A stretch of 64,000 bases of DNA from Anaerobacillus alkalidiazotrophicus (GCF_001866055.1 NZ_MLQS01000001.1:500313-564312), one strand, 5' to 3'. Shown: positions 45,255 to 57,445, counted from the first letter of the stretch. Notes: generated from the letters alone by a model not told the origin. Numbers and translations: made by a program.

Positions 45255-45791
45255 ATGTCTCGTATTGGTAATAAGCCAGTTGAAATTCCAGCTGGTGTAA
45301 CTGTTACGTTAAATAATAATACTATTACTATAAAAGGACCTAAAGGAGAACTTAATAGAGAAGTTCATCCTGACATGGTTGTAAAAGTAGAAGAAAATAC
45401 TCTCACAGTAGAGCGTCCTTCTGATAATAAATTACATCGTTCTTTACACGGTACTACTCGTAGTATCATCAGTAACATGGTCGAAGGTGTAACGAAAGGG
45501 TATGAAAGAGCATTAGAACTTATCGGTGTCGGTTACCGTGCGTCTAAACAAGGACAAAAATTAGTTCTTAATGTAGGTTATTCTCACCCAGTAGAAATCA
45601 CTCCTGAGGCAGGCCTTGAAGTTGAAGTTCCTTCAAACACAAAGGTTATCGTTAAAGGGATTGACAAAGAGCGTGTAGGTGCTCTTGCATCAAATATCCG
45701 TGCTGTACGTTTACCTGAGCCTTATAAAGGAAAAGGTATTCGTTATGAAGGTGAATTTGTTCGTCGTAAAGAAGGTAAGACTGGTAAGTAA
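45255..45791 (+). CDS. rplF: 50S ribosomal protein L6
   Basis: Binds near the sarcin-ricin loop. The 178-residue product begins [18 protein letters not shown] and ends with the signature [23 protein letters not shown] at 45255 follows GGAGGTG; an in-frame GTG at 45246 lies in the ribosome binding site. Confidence 0.98.
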   Translation: MSRIGNKPVEIPAGVTVTLNNNTITIKGPKGELNREVHPDMVVKVEENTLTVERPSDNKLHRSLHGTTRSIISNMVEGVTKGYERALELIGVGYRASKQGQKLVLNVGYSHPVEITPEAGLEVEVPSNTKVIVKGIDKERVGALASNIRAVRLPEPYKGKGIRYEGEFVRRKEGKTGK

Positions 45792-45822
45792 ATAGTAAGA
45801 TAACGGAAAGGACTGACGTTCA

Positions 45823-46185
45823 ATGATTACGAAGCCAAGCAAAAATCTGGCACGTAAGAAGAGACATGCACATGTTCGTCGTACAATTACAGGAACTGCT
45901 GAACGTCCTCGTTTAAATGTATTCCGTTCTTCTAAGCACATCTATGCACAATTGATTGATGATGTTGCAGGTGTAACTGTAGCTAGTGCAAACAGCTTAG
46001 ACAAAGAACTTAATCTTGAAAACGGCGGAAATATTGAAGCAGCTAAAAAAGTTGGCGAGCTTGTAGCTAAACGTGCTATTGAAAAAGGTTATGAAACAAT
46101 TGTATTCGATCGTGGTGGTTACTTATACCATGGACGTGTTAAAGAATTAGCAGACGCAGCCAGAGCAGCTGGATTGCAATTCTAA
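45823..46185 (+). CDS. rplR: 50S ribosomal protein L18
   Basis: 5S rRNA-binding protein. The 120-residue product has the basic N-terminus [20 protein letters not shown] and the C-terminal [27 protein letters not shown] upstream. Confidence 0.97.
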   Translation: MITKPSKNLARKKRHAHVRRTITGTAERPRLNVFRSSKHIYAQLIDDVAGVTVASANSLDKELNLENGGNIEAAKKVGELVAKRAIEKGYETIVFDRGGYLYHGRVKELADAARAAGLQF

Positions 46186-46205
46186 AGAACAAAGGAGGGA
46201 AAATA

Positions 46206-46703
46206 ATGCGCATTGACCCAAATACTTTGGAACTAGAAGAAAAAGTAGTAGCGGTCAACCGTGTAGCAAAGGTTGTTAAAGGTGGACGTCGTTTCCGCTT
46301 TGCTGCACTGGTTGTTGTTGGAGATAAAAACGGTCATGTTGGCTTTGGAATGGGTAAAGCACAAGAAGTACCGGAAGCAATTCGTAAAGCAATTGAAGAT
46401 GCAAAGAAAAACTTAGTAACTGTGCCGATCGTTGGTACAACAATTCCACATCAAATCATTGGTCACTTTGGTGCGGGTAATGTATTATTAAAACCTGCTA
46501 GTGAAGGTACTGGAGTTATCGCTGGTGGTCCAGTACGTGCGGTACTTGAACTTGCTGGTGTAGGTGACATCTTATCTAAGTCTTTAGGTTCGAACAACCC
46601 AATCAACATGGTTCGTGCTACAGTAACTGGACTTAAAAACTTAAAACGTGCTGAAGATGTTGCTAAATTACGCGGAAAATCCGTAGAAGAACTATTAGGA
46701 TAG
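46206..46703 (+). CDS. rpsE: 30S ribosomal protein S5
   Basis: Decoding-fidelity protein; spectinomycin-related loop. The 165-residue product has the dsRBD-like signature [27 protein letters not shown] (within 25-60) and [20 protein letters not shown]. The spectinomycin loop VKGGRRF appears wild type. AAGGAGG upstream. Confidence 0.97.
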   Translation: MRIDPNTLELEEKVVAVNRVAKVVKGGRRFRFAALVVVGDKNGHVGFGMGKAQEVPEAIRKAIEDAKKNLVTVPIVGTTIPHQIIGHFGAGNVLLKPASEGTGVIAGGPVRAVLELAGVGDILSKSLGSNNPINMVRATVTGLKNLKRAEDVAKLRGKSVEELLG

Positions 46704-46715
46704 GAGGGAACGTAA

Positions 46716-46904
46716 ATGGCTAAGAAATTAGAAATTACCCTCACTAGAAGCTTAATTGGTCGCCCTGAGGATCAACGTGTTACTGTAAACACATTAGGTT
46801 TACGTAAAATGCATCAAACAGTAGTACAAGAAGATAATGCTGCTATTCGCGGTATGGTTAACAAAGTATCTCATTTACTAACTGTTAAAGAAATAGAAGC
46901 TTAA
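46716..46904 (+). CDS. rpmD: 50S ribosomal protein L30
   Basis: The 62-residue product has [20 protein letters not shown] and [22 protein letters not shown] upstream; 12 bases after rpsE. Confidence 0.97.
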   Translation: MAKKLEITLTRSLIGRPEDQRVTVNTLGLRKMHQTVVQEDNAAIRGMVNKVSHLLTVKEIEA

Positions 46905-46930
46905 AATTTATAGATTGAGGAGGTGCTAAG

Positions 46931-47371
46931 ATGAAACTTCACGAACTGAAGCCTGCTGAAGGTTCACGTAAAGAACGTAATCGTGTAGGACGCGGTATTG
47001 GTTCTGGTAACGGAAAAACAGCTGGACGTGGACATAAAGGTCAAAATTCACGTTCTGGTGGTGGAGTACGCCCAGGTTTTGAGGGTGGTCAAAACCCGTT
47101 ATATCGTCGTCTTCCTAAACGTGGATTTACGAACCCAACTCGAAAAGAATATGCGATTCTTAACCTTGATCAGTTAAATCGTTTCGAAGATGGTACAGAA
47201 GTAACTCCAGAGTTACTACTTGAAACAGGTACGGTAAGTAATGCAAAGGACGGAATTAAGATCCTCGGAAACGGTAAGCTTGAAGTTAAGCTTACGGTAA
47301 AGGCTAACAAATTCTCTGCTTCTGCAGTAGAGGCAATTGAAGCTGCTGGCGGAAAAACTGAGGTGATTTAA
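46931..47371 (+). CDS. rplO: 50S ribosomal protein L15
   Basis: Late-assembly protein. The 146-residue product has the Gly-rich N-terminus [20 protein letters not shown] and the C-terminal [13 protein letters not shown] domain. The stop overlaps secY by one base (TAATG). Confidence 0.97.
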   Translation: MKLHELKPAEGSRKERNRVGRGIGSGNGKTAGRGHKGQNSRSGGGVRPGFEGGQNPLYRRLPKRGFTNPTRKEYAILNLDQLNRFEDGTEVTPELLLETGTVSNAKDGIKILGNGKLEVKLTVKANKFSASAVEAIEAAGGKTEVI

Positions 47372-48663
47372 TGTTTCAGACGATCTCCAATATACTACGC
47401 GTGGGTGATTTGCGACGTAAAGTCTTTTTCACCCTGCTAATGCTCATTGTATTTAGGATTGGTGCCTTTATTCCTGTTCCTGGAGCAAACGCTGAAGTGC
47501 TTCAGTTTCAAGATCAAATGAATGCATTTGGTTTCCTAAATACCTTTGGTGGAGGTGCCCTAGAAAACTTCTCAATTTTCGCAATGGGGATTATGCCTTA
47601 CATTACTGCATCTATTATTGTTCAATTACTACAAATGGATGTTGTACCAAAGTTTGCTGAATGGGCAAAACAAGGAGAGGCGGGCAGACGTAAATTAGCT
47701 CAGTTTACCCGTTATGGAACAATCGTACTAGGTTTCATACAAGCGATTGGAATGTCGGTTGGTTTTAATCGACTCGTTCCAGGCTTAATTCCTAATCCTA
47801 GTTTTGGAAAATTTATTATAATTGCATTAGTATTGACTGCAGGTACAGCCTTTCTAATGTGGTTAGGTGAACAAATTACCGCTAAAGGTGTAGGAAATGG
47901 TATATCTATCCTAATCTTTGGAGGGATCGCCGCAGGAATTCCTAATGCCGCAAACCAAGTTTATGCAACAAGAATTCAGAATGCTGGTGAACAGTTATTC
48001 TTAAATATAGTAGTAGTTTTATTACTGTTACTAATACTTCTTGCTATTGTTGTTGGAGTTATCTTTGTACAACAGGCATTAAGAAAAATCCCAGTACAAT
48101 ATGCTAAACGATTAGTTGCTGGAAAACCACAAGGTGGCGGCTCAACACATTTGCCATTAAAAGTGAATGCTGCAGGGGTAATTCCTGTCATTTTTGCAAT
48201 GTCATTGTTTATATTTCCACCAACGATAGCTGGATTTATAGGTGATGATAATACTGTAGCTAGATGGATTACTACTTATTTTGATTTCTCAAACCCATAT
48301 GGAATGGTTGTTTACGCGGCCTTAATTATTGGGTTTACGTATTTTTATACGTTTATTCAAGTTAATCCAGAGCAAATGGCAGAAAACCTTAAAAAGCAAG
48401 GTGGCTATGTCCCTGGTATTCGTCCCGGTAAAACAACACAAGTTTACTTAACTAGAATTTTATACCGTTTAACATTTGTTGGCGCACTATTCCTAGCGAC
48501 AATTTCTATTATCCCAGTGTTTTTTACAACAGGTCTTAACTTACCATCATCTGTTCAAATTGGTGGAACTGGTTTGTTAATTGTTGTTGGTGTAGCCCTG
48601 GATACGATGAAGCAAATTGAAGGTCAACTTATTAAACGTCATTATAAAGGGTTTATTAAGTAA
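47371..48663 (+). CDS. secY: Preprotein translocase subunit SecY
   Basis: Channel-forming subunit of SecYEG. The 430-residue protein has ten hydrophobic segments; the plug-side motif FGGGALENFSIFAMGIMPYI and the C5 loop region GYVPGIRPGKTT (near 350-361), important for SecA and ribosome contacts, are present. It is translated with rplO. Works with SecE encoded at 19639. Confidence 0.97.
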   Translation: MFQTISNILRVGDLRRKVFFTLLMLIVFRIGAFIPVPGANAEVLQFQDQMNAFGFLNTFGGGALENFSIFAMGIMPYITASIIVQLLQMDVVPKFAEWAKQGEAGRRKLAQFTRYGTIVLGFIQAIGMSVGFNRLVPGLIPNPSFGKFIIIALVLTAGTAFLMWLGEQITAKGVGNGISILIFGGIAAGIPNAANQVYATRIQNAGEQLFLNIVVVLLLLLILLAIVVGVIFVQQALRKIPVQYAKRLVAGKPQGGGSTHLPLKVNAAGVIPVIFAMSLFIFPPTIAGFIGDDNTVARWITTYFDFSNPYGMVVYAALIIGFTYFYTFIQVNPEQMAENLKKQGGYVPGIRPGKTTQVYLTRILYRLTFVGALFLATISIIPVFFTTGLNLPSSVQIGGTGLLIVVGVALDTMKQIEGQLIKRHYKGFIK

Positions 48664-48666
48664 TAA

Positions 48667-50123
<1,457 letters not shown>

Positions 50124-50140
50124 AGTGATGGTGATTAATT

Positions 50141-50446
50141 ATGATCGATCCTGATTCAATACCTCACATCGGACAAATGGTGAGGATAATGAAAGGCAGA
50201 GATGCTGGTGGAGTAGCATGTATCATTCAAATAGAGGATTCGCGTTTCGTGTATATCGCTGATGGTGATAAACGAAAGGTAGATCGCTCTAAGAAGAAAA
50301 ATGTGAATCACTTACATTTGTTTGACTTTATTTCTCCAGAAGTGAAAAATAGTATTGAACAAACTGGACGTGTAACCAATGCGAAGTTGCGTTTTGCAAT
50401 TTCCACTTTTATGAACGATTATAATTTCCTGATGGAAGGAGAGTAA
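50141..50446 (+). CDS. KOW-domain RNA-binding protein (YbzG-like)
   Basis: The 101-residue product has an N-terminal KOW-type barrel ([20 protein letters not shown] and [20 protein letters not shown]), resembling the L14e-like protein found between map and infA in Bacillus. Function is not established. RNA or ribosome binding is inferred. ATG at 50141. Confidence 0.85.
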   Translation: MIDPDSIPHIGQMVRIMKGRDAGGVACIIQIEDSRFVYIADGDKRKVDRSKKKNVNHLHLFDFISPEVKNSIEQTGRVTNAKLRFAISTFMNDYNFLMEGE

Positions 50447-50450
50447 ATTC

Positions 50451-50669
50451 ATGGCCAAAGAAGATGTAATCGAGGTAGAAGGTACGGTAATTGAGCCGCT
50501 ACCAAATGCCATGTTCCGAGTAGAGCTTGAAAATGGACATAAAATATTAGCTCATGTTTCAGGTAAAATTCGTATGCATTTTATTCGTATATTACCAGGA
50601 GACAAAGTAACTGTTGAATTGTCACCGTATGACTTAACACGTGGGCGTATCACGTATCGATTCAAATAA
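50451..50669 (+). CDS. infA: Translation initiation factor IF-1
   Basis: Blocks the A site during initiation. The 72-residue product has the S1-like OB fold: [56 protein letters not shown] upstream; five bases after the KOW gene. Confidence 0.98.
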   Translation: MAKEDVIEVEGTVIEPLPNAMFRVELENGHKILAHVSGKIRMHFIRILPGDKVTVELSPYDLTRGRITYRFK

Positions 50670-50678
50670 ATAAAGAGC

Positions 50679-50884
<206 letters not shown>

Positions 50885-50906
50885 AATAAAGGAGGTGCGA
50901 TAAAAA

Positions 50907-51272
50907 ATGGCACGTATTGCTGGTGTTGACATTCCTCGTGATAAACGCGTGGTTGTGTCTTTAACATACGTATTTGGTATCGGTAAAACTAGAGCTTCTG
51001 AAATCCTTGCTCAAGCAGGTATTTCTGAGGATACTCGTGTACGTGATCTAACAGAAGAAGAATTAGGTAAGATCCGTGATATTATTGATGGATACAAGGT
51101 AGAAGGTGACCTTCGCCGTGAAGTATCATTAAACATCAAACGTTTAATTGAAATTGGTTGCTACCGTGGTGTTCGTCACCGTCGTGGGTTACCTGTTCGT
51201 GGTCAAAATTCAAAAAACAATGCTCGTACGCGTAAGGGACCTCGTCGTACTGTAGCTAATAAGAAGAAATAG
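50907..51272 (+). CDS. rpsM: 30S ribosomal protein S13
   Basis: Head protein contacting P-site tRNA. The 121-residue product has [31 protein letters not shown], and basic tail [29 protein letters not shown] upstream. Confidence 0.98.
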   Translation: MARIAGVDIPRDKRVVVSLTYVFGIGKTRASEILAQAGISEDTRVRDLTEEELGKIRDIIDGYKVEGDLRREVSLNIKRLIEIGCYRGVRHRRGLPVRGQNSKNNARTRKGPRRTVANKKK

Positions 51273-51290
51273 TAAAGGAGGTAGCATAGA

Positions 51291-51683
51291 ATGGCAAAAG
51301 GAAAAACAACTCGTCCTAAACGTCGCGCTCGTAAAAATATTGAAGCTGGTGTTGCTCATATCCGCTCAACATTTAACAATACAATTGTGACAATCACTGA
51401 CACACAAGGAAATGCAATTTCTTGGGCAAGTGCTGGTGGATTAGGATTTAAAGGTTCTCGTAAATCAACACCATTTGCTGCGCAAATGGCAGCGGAGACT
51501 GCTGGTAAAGCTGCTATGGAACATGGCATGAAGACACTTGAAGTTTCTGTTAAAGGACCAGGCGCTGGTCGTGAAGCAGCTATACGTTCATTACAAGCAG
51601 TAGGACTTGAAGTAAGCATGATTCGTGACGTTACTCCAGTTCCACATAATGGCTGCCGTCCACCAAAACGTCGTCGAGTATAA
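51291..51683 (+). CDS. rpsK: 30S ribosomal protein S11
   Basis: Platform protein. The 130-residue product has [20 protein letters not shown] and the tail [28 protein letters not shown] upstream; the 200-base spacer to rpoA is unusually long and structured. Confidence 0.98.
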   Translation: MAKGKTTRPKRRARKNIEAGVAHIRSTFNNTIVTITDTQGNAISWASAGGLGFKGSRKSTPFAAQMAAETAGKAAMEHGMKTLEVSVKGPGAGREAAIRSLQAVGLEVSMIRDVTPVPHNGCRPPKRRRV

Positions 51684-51786
51684 AAAAGAAATCGAATTAT
51701 TGTATAGATTTCCTTGATTTGTCAATAATGTGTAAGAAGTTATTTTTTAATTAATTAAAGTACGGTTCTTACAAAGGTTGACTCAA

Positions 51787-51851
51787 TTAGGTATGAACGG
51801 CTCAGAACTACCTAATCGGGAATTCCGGTTGGACTAATACAAGTCGACCGG
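51787..51851 (+). other. Two-hairpin leader upstream of rpoA
   Basis: TTAGGTA / TACCTAA (51787-51815) is followed by CCGGT-GACT / AGTC-ACCGG (51825-51851). They lie 30 bases before the rpoA start. Neither is followed by a T-run, so this is not a simple terminator. An autoregulatory or processing element is inferred. Confidence 0.55.
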
Positions 51852-51882
51852 AGTTTCGACGTTTTGAAGGAGGGTTTGTTTA

Positions 51883-52827
51883 ATGATAGAAATTGAAAAA
51901 CCAAAGATTGAAACGGTTGAAATCAGCGACGATGCTAAGTATGGTAAGTTTGTTGTTGAACCACTTGAGCGAGGCTACGGAACGACTCTAGGCAATTCGT
52001 TACGTCGTATTTTACTATCATCATTACCAGGTGCAGCTGTAACAGCGGTACAAATTGATGGCGTATTACATGAGTTTTCTACTATTGAAGGTGTAGTAGA
52101 AGATGTGACCTCAATCATCCTTAACTTGAAACAACTTTCTCTTAAAATCTATTCTGATGAAGAAAAAACATTGGAATTAGACATTCAAGGAGAAGGTGTA
52201 GTTACAGCAGCAGATATTACTCATGATAGCGATGTTGATATTTTAAACCCTGATTTGCATATAGCAACTCTTTCAAAGGGAGCACATCTTCATATGCGTT
52301 TAACCGCTCGTCGTGGACGTGGTTATGTTCCAGCTGATGGAAACAAGAAAGAGGACTTGCCTATTGGAGTAATTCCAGTTGATTCTATTTACACGCCTGT
52401 ATCTAGAGTTAACTATCAAGTGGAAAATACTCGTGTTGGGCAAGTAACAAACTATGACAAACTAACCCTTGATGTCTGGACAGATGGAAGCATTCGACCA
52501 GAAGAAGCTGTTTCTATTGGTGCAAAAATCTTAACAGAACATTTAAACATTTTTGTCGGTCTTACTGACCAAGCGCAAAATGCTGAGATTATGGTTGAAA
52601 AAGAGGAAGATCAGAAAGAAAAAGTACTTGAAATGACGATTGAAGAACTTGATCTTTCAGTTCGCTCTTATAACTGCTTGAAGCGTGCTGGGATTAATAC
52701 TGTACAAGAATTAACTCACAAGTCTGAAGAAGATATGATGAAAGTTCGTAACCTCGGACGTAAATCACTAGAAGAAGTTCAGGAGAAGCTTGGTGAGCTA
52801 GGACTAGGTCTTCGTAATGAAGATTAA
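51883..52827 (+). CDS. rpoA: RNA polymerase alpha subunit
   Basis: Dimerises to nucleate RNA polymerase. The 314-residue product has the N-terminal assembly domain ([33 protein letters not shown]) and the C-terminal DNA-binding domain ([39 protein letters not shown]). AAGGAGGG upstream. Its 3' spacer of 215 bases to rplQ has no gene. Confidence 0.98.
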   Translation: MIEIEKPKIETVEISDDAKYGKFVVEPLERGYGTTLGNSLRRILLSSLPGAAVTAVQIDGVLHEFSTIEGVVEDVTSIILNLKQLSLKIYSDEEKTLELDIQGEGVVTAADITHDSDVDILNPDLHIATLSKGAHLHMRLTARRGRGYVPADGNKKEDLPIGVIPVDSIYTPVSRVNYQVENTRVGQVTNYDKLTLDVWTDGSIRPEEAVSIGAKILTEHLNIFVGLTDQAQNAEIMVEKEEDQKEKVLEMTIEELDLSVRSYNCLKRAGINTVQELTHKSEEDMMKVRNLGRKSLEEVQEKLGELGLGLRNED

Positions 52828-53042
52828 TTCATAGTTTTATTGGTAAAGAAAAAAGTCAGGAGAAACCTGTACTTTATATCGTTTAGATTGTTTAACCATG
52901 TTAAATAATTAAAGTATGACAAACTTTTGCTTGAACATATTGTTTAGCAAAGTTTTAGATAGATTTGATTACTAAATGAACAGAAGAGTTACAAAAGAAT
53001 GATATCTCTTCTTACTTCAAAACAAAAAGGAGGGAATCTCTA

Positions 53043-53405
53043 ATGGCATACGCAAAATTAGGCCGTGATAGTTCTGCTAGAAAGGCTTTGTTCCGTGATT
53101 TAGCTACAGACTTAATCATCAATGAAAGAATCGAAACTACTGAAGCAAAAGCAAAAGAACTTCGTTCAATCGTTGAGAAAATGATCACACTTGGTAAACG
53201 TGGCGACCTACATGCTAGACGTCAAGTTGCTTCTTTCGTTCGTCGTGAAGTTGCTGACCAGGAATCAGGTCAAGATGCAATTCAAAAGCTTTTTGCTGAT
53301 ATTGCTCCACGTTATGAAGAGAGACAAGGTGGATATACTCGTATTTTAAAACTTGGACCTCGTCGTGGAGACGGTGCACCAATGGTTATTATCGAGTTAG
53401 TTTAA
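53043..53405 (+). CDS. rplQ: 50S ribosomal protein L17
   Basis: Tunnel-exit protein. The 120-residue product has [20 protein letters not shown] and a typical C-terminal [20 protein letters not shown]. Last gene of the alpha cluster; terminator follows. Confidence 0.98.
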   Translation: MAYAKLGRDSSARKALFRDLATDLIINERIETTEAKAKELRSIVEKMITLGKRGDLHARRQVASFVRREVADQESGQDAIQKLFADIAPRYEERQGGYTRILKLGPRRGDGAPMVIIELV

Positions 53406-53418
53406 TAAACTATAACTC

Positions 53419-53464
53419 CAAGGGCGAGACAAAGATTTTATGATCTTAGTCTGGTCCTTTTTTA
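53419..53464 (+). terminator. Terminator after rplQ
   Basis: GACAAAGAT / ATCTTAGTC with AAGG / CCTT outer pairing, then TTTTTT. Confidence 0.75.
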
Positions 53465-53579
53465 CAATTTTATGATGTATATCCAATTCACCTTTAGAAG
53501 GGTATCTATTCTTCTTTAATAGGCTTGGGTTCGGATAATTCGTATATAATCTACATACATAACAGAAGGTGAGTTGCAG

Positions 53580-54425
53580 GTGAGTAACACGTTAATTAGA
53601 ATAAATGGTTTATCATTTAAATATGACGAAGAGTCTTTAAATGTCCTTAACAATATTCATATGCAGGTATGTAAAGGAGAATGGGTATCGATTGTTGGGC
53701 ATAACGGTTCAGGTAAGTCTACATTAGCAAAGTTTCTTAATGGTCTTCTTATTCCGACTCAGCCTAACATTGTAACTGTCGAAGATCTAGATAGTTACGA
53801 TGAAGAAATCGTATGGAAGGTTCGTAATAAAGTTGGTATGGTTTTTCAAAATCCTGATAACCAGATGGTGGCAACGACAGTTCGTGATGATGTGGCTTTC
53901 GGTTTGGAGAATATCGGAATTAAACGGGAAGAAATGCTTAATAGGATTGATTGGGCTATCCAAAAAGTAAAAATGGAAAACTATTTAGAGCATGAACCAC
54001 ATCGTTTATCTGGTGGACAAAAACAACGAGTAGCTATTGCTGGTATCATCGCTATGCGTCCATCAGTTTTAATCTTGGATGAGGCGACATCGATGCTCGA
54101 TCCAATGGGGAGAAAAGAAGTACTAGATACAGTATGGAAGTTGAATAAAGAAGAAGGAATGACAGTAATTAATATAACGCACGATTTAGAAGAAACCGTT
54201 CTATCAGATAAAATCATTGTTATGAACAAAGGTGAAATTTCAACTTATGGTTCACCAAAAGAAGTTTTTGCTCAAGGAGAGAAACTAGTGGAAGCAGGGC
54301 TAGATTTACCATTTTCTCTTCAAATACAACAACTTATAAAAGAAAAAGGCTATAATATTCCTACAGCTTGTTTAACAAAGAAAGAATTGGTGAATGAACT
54401 ATGGAGATTACAATCAAAAACCTAG
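53580..54425 (+). CDS. ecfA1: ECF transporter ATPase EcfA1
   Basis: One of two ATPases powering energy-coupling-factor vitamin and cofactor importers shared by several substrate-binding S proteins. The 281-residue product has Walker A GHNGSGKSTLAKF near 42-54, Q-loop VGMVFQNPDNQMV, signature LSGGQKQRVAIAG, Walker B VLILDEATSMLD and the H-loop NITHDLEE. GTG at 53580 follows GAAGGTGAG. A TATAAT-like box is at 53545-53550. Overlaps ecfA2 by 25 bases. Confidence 0.95.
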   Translation: MSNTLIRINGLSFKYDEESLNVLNNIHMQVCKGEWVSIVGHNGSGKSTLAKFLNGLLIPTQPNIVTVEDLDSYDEEIVWKVRNKVGMVFQNPDNQMVATTVRDDVAFGLENIGIKREEMLNRIDWAIQKVKMENYLEHEPHRLSGGQKQRVAIAGIIAMRPSVLILDEATSMLDPMGRKEVLDTVWKLNKEEGMTVINITHDLEETVLSDKIIVMNKGEISTYGSPKEVFAQGEKLVEAGLDLPFSLQIQQLIKEKGYNIPTACLTKKELVNELWRLQSKT

Positions 54426-55267
54426 ACCATACATACATGCCTGGAACCCCTTTTGAACATGAGGCGTTAAAAGGTATTAATTTACATATAGAATCAGGAA
54501 AGTTTGTAGCTATTATCGGTCATACTGGATCAGGCAAGTCTACAATTGTACAACATCTAAATGGGCTATTAAAGCCCACGAGTGGAAGTATTCAAATTGG
54601 TGAATATTTAATTGAGGCAAATAAAAAAAATAAAGATATATCTAAGCTACGCAAACACGTTGGTGTGGTTTTCCAATATCCGGAACATCAGCTTTTTGAT
54701 GAAACGGTTGAGAGTGATATTGCTTTTGGACCATTAAATTTTGGATTATCGAAAGAGCAAGTTCAAAAAAGAGTGGCAGAGGTAATACCATTAGTAAATT
54801 TAAGTGAGGACGTACTTAAGAAATCTCCTTTCGATCTAAGTGGTGGTCAAAAGCGTCGTGTAGCTATTGCCGGTGTCTTAGCAAGTAAACCACATGTTCT
54901 TGTATTAGACGAGCCTACTGCCGGGCTAGATCCGTTAGGTAGAACACAAATGATGGAACTGTTTGTAACACTTCACAAAGCAGAAAAACTTACAACAATA
55001 CTAGTTACACATAATATGGAATTTGCTGCGATGTATGCGGATGTTGTAGTAGTTATGGACAAAGGTAAAATACTATTACAAGGATCACCAGAGGAGATAT
55101 TTAATTCTAAGGACCTTCTTAAACAAATTGGACTTGATGTACCCCAAACAGTTCAGATGGCTATGATGTTAGAAGAACGCTTTGATATAAAGCTTCCAAA
55201 GCATTTATTTACGAATGAGAAACTTGTAGAAGCTATAGTAAAACTACTTGAAAAGGGGGGAGAATAA
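54401..55267 (+). CDS. ecfA2: ECF transporter ATPase EcfA2
   Basis: Partner ATPase of EcfA1. The 288-residue product has Walker A GHTGSGKSTIVQH near 41-53, VGVVFQYPEHQLFDETV (the A2-type Q-loop sequence), LSGGQKRRVAIAG, VLVLDEPTAGLD and VTHNMEF. ATG at 54401 lies inside the ecfA1 end, so translation is coupled. No substrate-binding S gene is next to the module, consistent with a shared group II ECF. Confidence 0.96.
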   Translation: MEITIKNLDHTYMPGTPFEHEALKGINLHIESGKFVAIIGHTGSGKSTIVQHLNGLLKPTSGSIQIGEYLIEANKKNKDISKLRKHVGVVFQYPEHQLFDETVESDIAFGPLNFGLSKEQVQKRVAEVIPLVNLSEDVLKKSPFDLSGGQKRRVAIAGVLASKPHVLVLDEPTAGLDPLGRTQMMELFVTLHKAEKLTTILVTHNMEFAAMYADVVVVMDKGKILLQGSPEEIFNSKDLLKQIGLDVPQTVQMAMMLEERFDIKLPKHLFTNEKLVEAIVKLLEKGGE

Positions 55268-55269
55268 CT

Positions 55270-56067
55270 GTGCTACAAAATATTATTATCGGTCAATATG
55301 TTTCAGGAAACTCAGTTATTCACCGTCTTGATGCTAGAAGTAAATTAATAGCAACTTTTCTATTTGTTATGATTGTTTTTATAGCTAATAATTGGATTAC
55401 ATACCTAGTTTTATTTACAACTGTAATATTTGCGATTGGTATTTCTAAAGTGTCTCCAAGATATATATATAAAGGGATGAAGCCTATTTTTTTCTTAATC
55501 ATCCTTATGTTTATTCTCCATGGAATTCTGACTAAAGAAGGAGAGTTACTCTTTGCATTCGGATGGTTTGAGGTCTATGTAGGGGGGATTATTCAAGGTT
55601 TATTTATAGCATCAAGGTTATTGTTACTAATTATGATGACAACGCTATTAACATTAACTACAGCTCCAATACAACTTACGGATGGGTTAGAAGACATATT
55701 TGGCCCTTTACGAAAGTTTCACGTTCCAGTTCATGAAATAGCACTCATGATGTCTATTTCTTTACGTTTTATTCCTACGTTGTTGCAAGAAACAGATAAA
55801 ATTATGAAGGCACAAATGGCAAGAGGAGTAGATTTTCAAGGGGGATCTCTAGTAAATAGAATAAAGGCAATTATCCCTTTATTAGTTCCTCTTTTTATGC
55901 AGTCATTTCGTAGAGCGGAAGATTTAGCAACTGCCATGGAAGCAAGGTGTTATAGAGGTGGGGAAGGTAGAACGAGATTAAGAGAGTTACAATGGACAAT
56001 ACTAGATACAGTAGCAGTTTTGTTAATTATTATATTAGGATTTCTATTATTTTTACTAAGATCATAG
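55270..56067 (+). CDS. ecfT: ECF transporter membrane scaffold EcfT
   Basis: EcfT couples the ATPases to S proteins. The 265-residue product has about five transmembrane segments and the two coupling-helix motifs of the family, KAQMARGVDF and AMEARCYRGGEGRT (AxxxARG and AxxxARxY-type), near 179-188 and 219-232. GTG start with AAGGGGGGAG upstream, two bases after ecfA2. Confidence 0.94.
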   Translation: MLQNIIIGQYVSGNSVIHRLDARSKLIATFLFVMIVFIANNWITYLVLFTTVIFAIGISKVSPRYIYKGMKPIFFLIILMFILHGILTKEGELLFAFGWFEVYVGGIIQGLFIASRLLLLIMMTTLLTLTTAPIQLTDGLEDIFGPLRKFHVPVHEIALMMSISLRFIPTLLQETDKIMKAQMARGVDFQGGSLVNRIKAIIPLLVPLFMQSFRRAEDLATAMEARCYRGGEGRTRLRELQWTILDTVAVLLIIILGFLLFLLRS

Positions 56068-56083
56068 TAAGGGTGTGTAATAA

Positions 56084-56827
56084 GTGAAAAGAATAAAATG
56101 TGTAGTTGCTTATGATGGCACCTTTTTCAATGGGTTTCAAATTCAACCTAAAGGTAGAACCGTACAAGCGGAAATTGAGGGGGGATTACAAAAGCTCCAT
56201 AAAGGTCAAGAAATTAAAATTTTTGCATCAGGTAGAACAGATGCCTTGGTTCACGCAAAAGGACAAGTTATTCATTTTGATACGCCATTACAAATTCAAA
56301 TGGAGCGATGGCAAAATGCCCTTCAGACCGTTCTTCCTTCCGATATTTCAGTTTTAGATCTATGTGAAGTTGAACCAAAGTTTCATGCTAGATTCGACGT
56401 AATAAGTAAAGAGTATCGATATTATGTTCAAAAAGGTAGAAAGCTTGACGTTTTTATGCGTAATTTTCGCTGCTTTTACCCCTATCAGCTATCCGTTGAA
56501 AAAATGAGGCAAGCTGCAAACCAAGTAGTTGGGACTCACGATTTCACTTCATTTTCTTCAGCAAAGACAGACAAAGAAGATAAAGTAAGAACGATTTACT
56601 CCTTTGATATAGTTGAGAACAGTGATGTGATCGAATTTAAGATTGTGGGAGACGGCTTTTTACGTAATATGGTAAGAATACTGGTAGGCACTATTCTTGA
56701 AGTGGGTAGAGGGAAACGTGATCCAAATGAGATATCACAAATAATAAAAAGCAATGATAGGGAAACTGCAGGCCCTACAGCTCCAGGCCAAGGTCTCTTT
56801 TTATGGAAAGTAAATTATGACAACTGA
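56084..56827 (+). CDS. truA: tRNA pseudouridine synthase A
   Basis: Makes pseudouridine at tRNA positions 38-40. The 247-residue product has the N-terminal AYDGTFFNGFQIQP and the catalytic loop ASGRTDALVHAKGQ near residues 48-61, with the catalytic Asp present. The usual Gly after TDA (GRTDAGVHA) is Leu here. The C-terminal GDGFLRNMVRILVG is typical. GTG start. It follows the ECF genes by 16 bases, as in B. subtilis. Confidence 0.94.
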   Translation: MKRIKCVVAYDGTFFNGFQIQPKGRTVQAEIEGGLQKLHKGQEIKIFASGRTDALVHAKGQVIHFDTPLQIQMERWQNALQTVLPSDISVLDLCEVEPKFHARFDVISKEYRYYVQKGRKLDVFMRNFRCFYPYQLSVEKMRQAANQVVGTHDFTSFSSAKTDKEDKVRTIYSFDIVENSDVIEFKIVGDGFLRNMVRILVGTILEVGRGKRDPNEISQIIKSNDRETAGPTAPGQGLFLWKVNYDN

Positions 56828-56847
56828 TCCTAGTGTAACATTTGTTG

Positions 56848-56876
56848 TTGACATTGTGCTTGAGATATTATAAGAT
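56848..56876 (+). promoter_or_regulatory. Promoter of rplM-rpsI
   Basis: TTGACA (56848-56853) and TAAGAT (56871-56876) with 17-base spacing, after truA. Confidence 0.6.
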
Positions 56877-56884
56877 GATCTATG

Positions 56885-56950
56885 GTATTTCAAAAACCCA
56901 CTAGCCCCGGGTTTGAGAATGTTACTTTAGACACGTTGAAATAAAACTAT
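56885..56950 (+). ncRNA. Probable L13 ribosomal protein leader
   Basis: AAACCCACTAGCCCCGGGTTT (56897-56917) forms a hairpin AAACCC / GGGTTT with a C/G-rich loop, at the place where Firmicutes carry the L13 leader, between promoter and rplM. L13 would repress rplM-rpsI. Assigned by resemblance and position. Confidence 0.6.
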
Positions 56951-56988
56951 ATTAATTTAGATGTGAAAGCTTTAGGAGGGAAATAAGC

Positions 56989-57426
56989 ATGCGTACGACA
57001 TATATGGCAAAGCCAAACCAAGTTGAACGTAAATGGTACGTTATCGACGCTGAAGGTCAAACTTTAGGTCGTTTAGCTAGTGAAGTAGCCTCTATCCTTC
57101 GTGGTAAAAATAAACCAACTTTTACTCCACATGTGGATACTGGTGATTTTGTAATTATTATCAATGCTGAAAAAATTCATTTAACTGGTAAGAAGTTAAC
57201 GGATAAGATCTACTACCGTCACTCTAACCACCCAGGTGGATTAAAGCAAAGAACTGCGCTTGAAATGCGCACAAACCGTCCAACTCAAATGATCGAGTTA
57301 GCGGTAAAAGGAATGCTTCCTAAAAATACTTTAGGACGTAAGCAAGGTATGAAATTACACGTTTATGCTGGTAGTGAACATCCACACCAAGCTCAAAAAC
57401 CAGAAGTTTACGAACTTCGCGGTTAA
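56989..57426 (+). CDS. rplM: 50S ribosomal protein L13
   Basis: Early-assembly protein. The 145-residue product has [20 protein letters not shown] and the signature [27 protein letters not shown] upstream. Followed 20 bases later by rpsI. Confidence 0.98.
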   Translation: MRTTYMAKPNQVERKWYVIDAEGQTLGRLASEVASILRGKNKPTFTPHVDTGDFVIIINAEKIHLTGKKLTDKIYYRHSNHPGGLKQRTALEMRTNRPTQMIELAVKGMLPKNTLGRKQGMKLHVYAGSEHPHQAQKPEVYELRG

Positions 57427-57445
57427 TATATAAGGAGGGTTTTCT

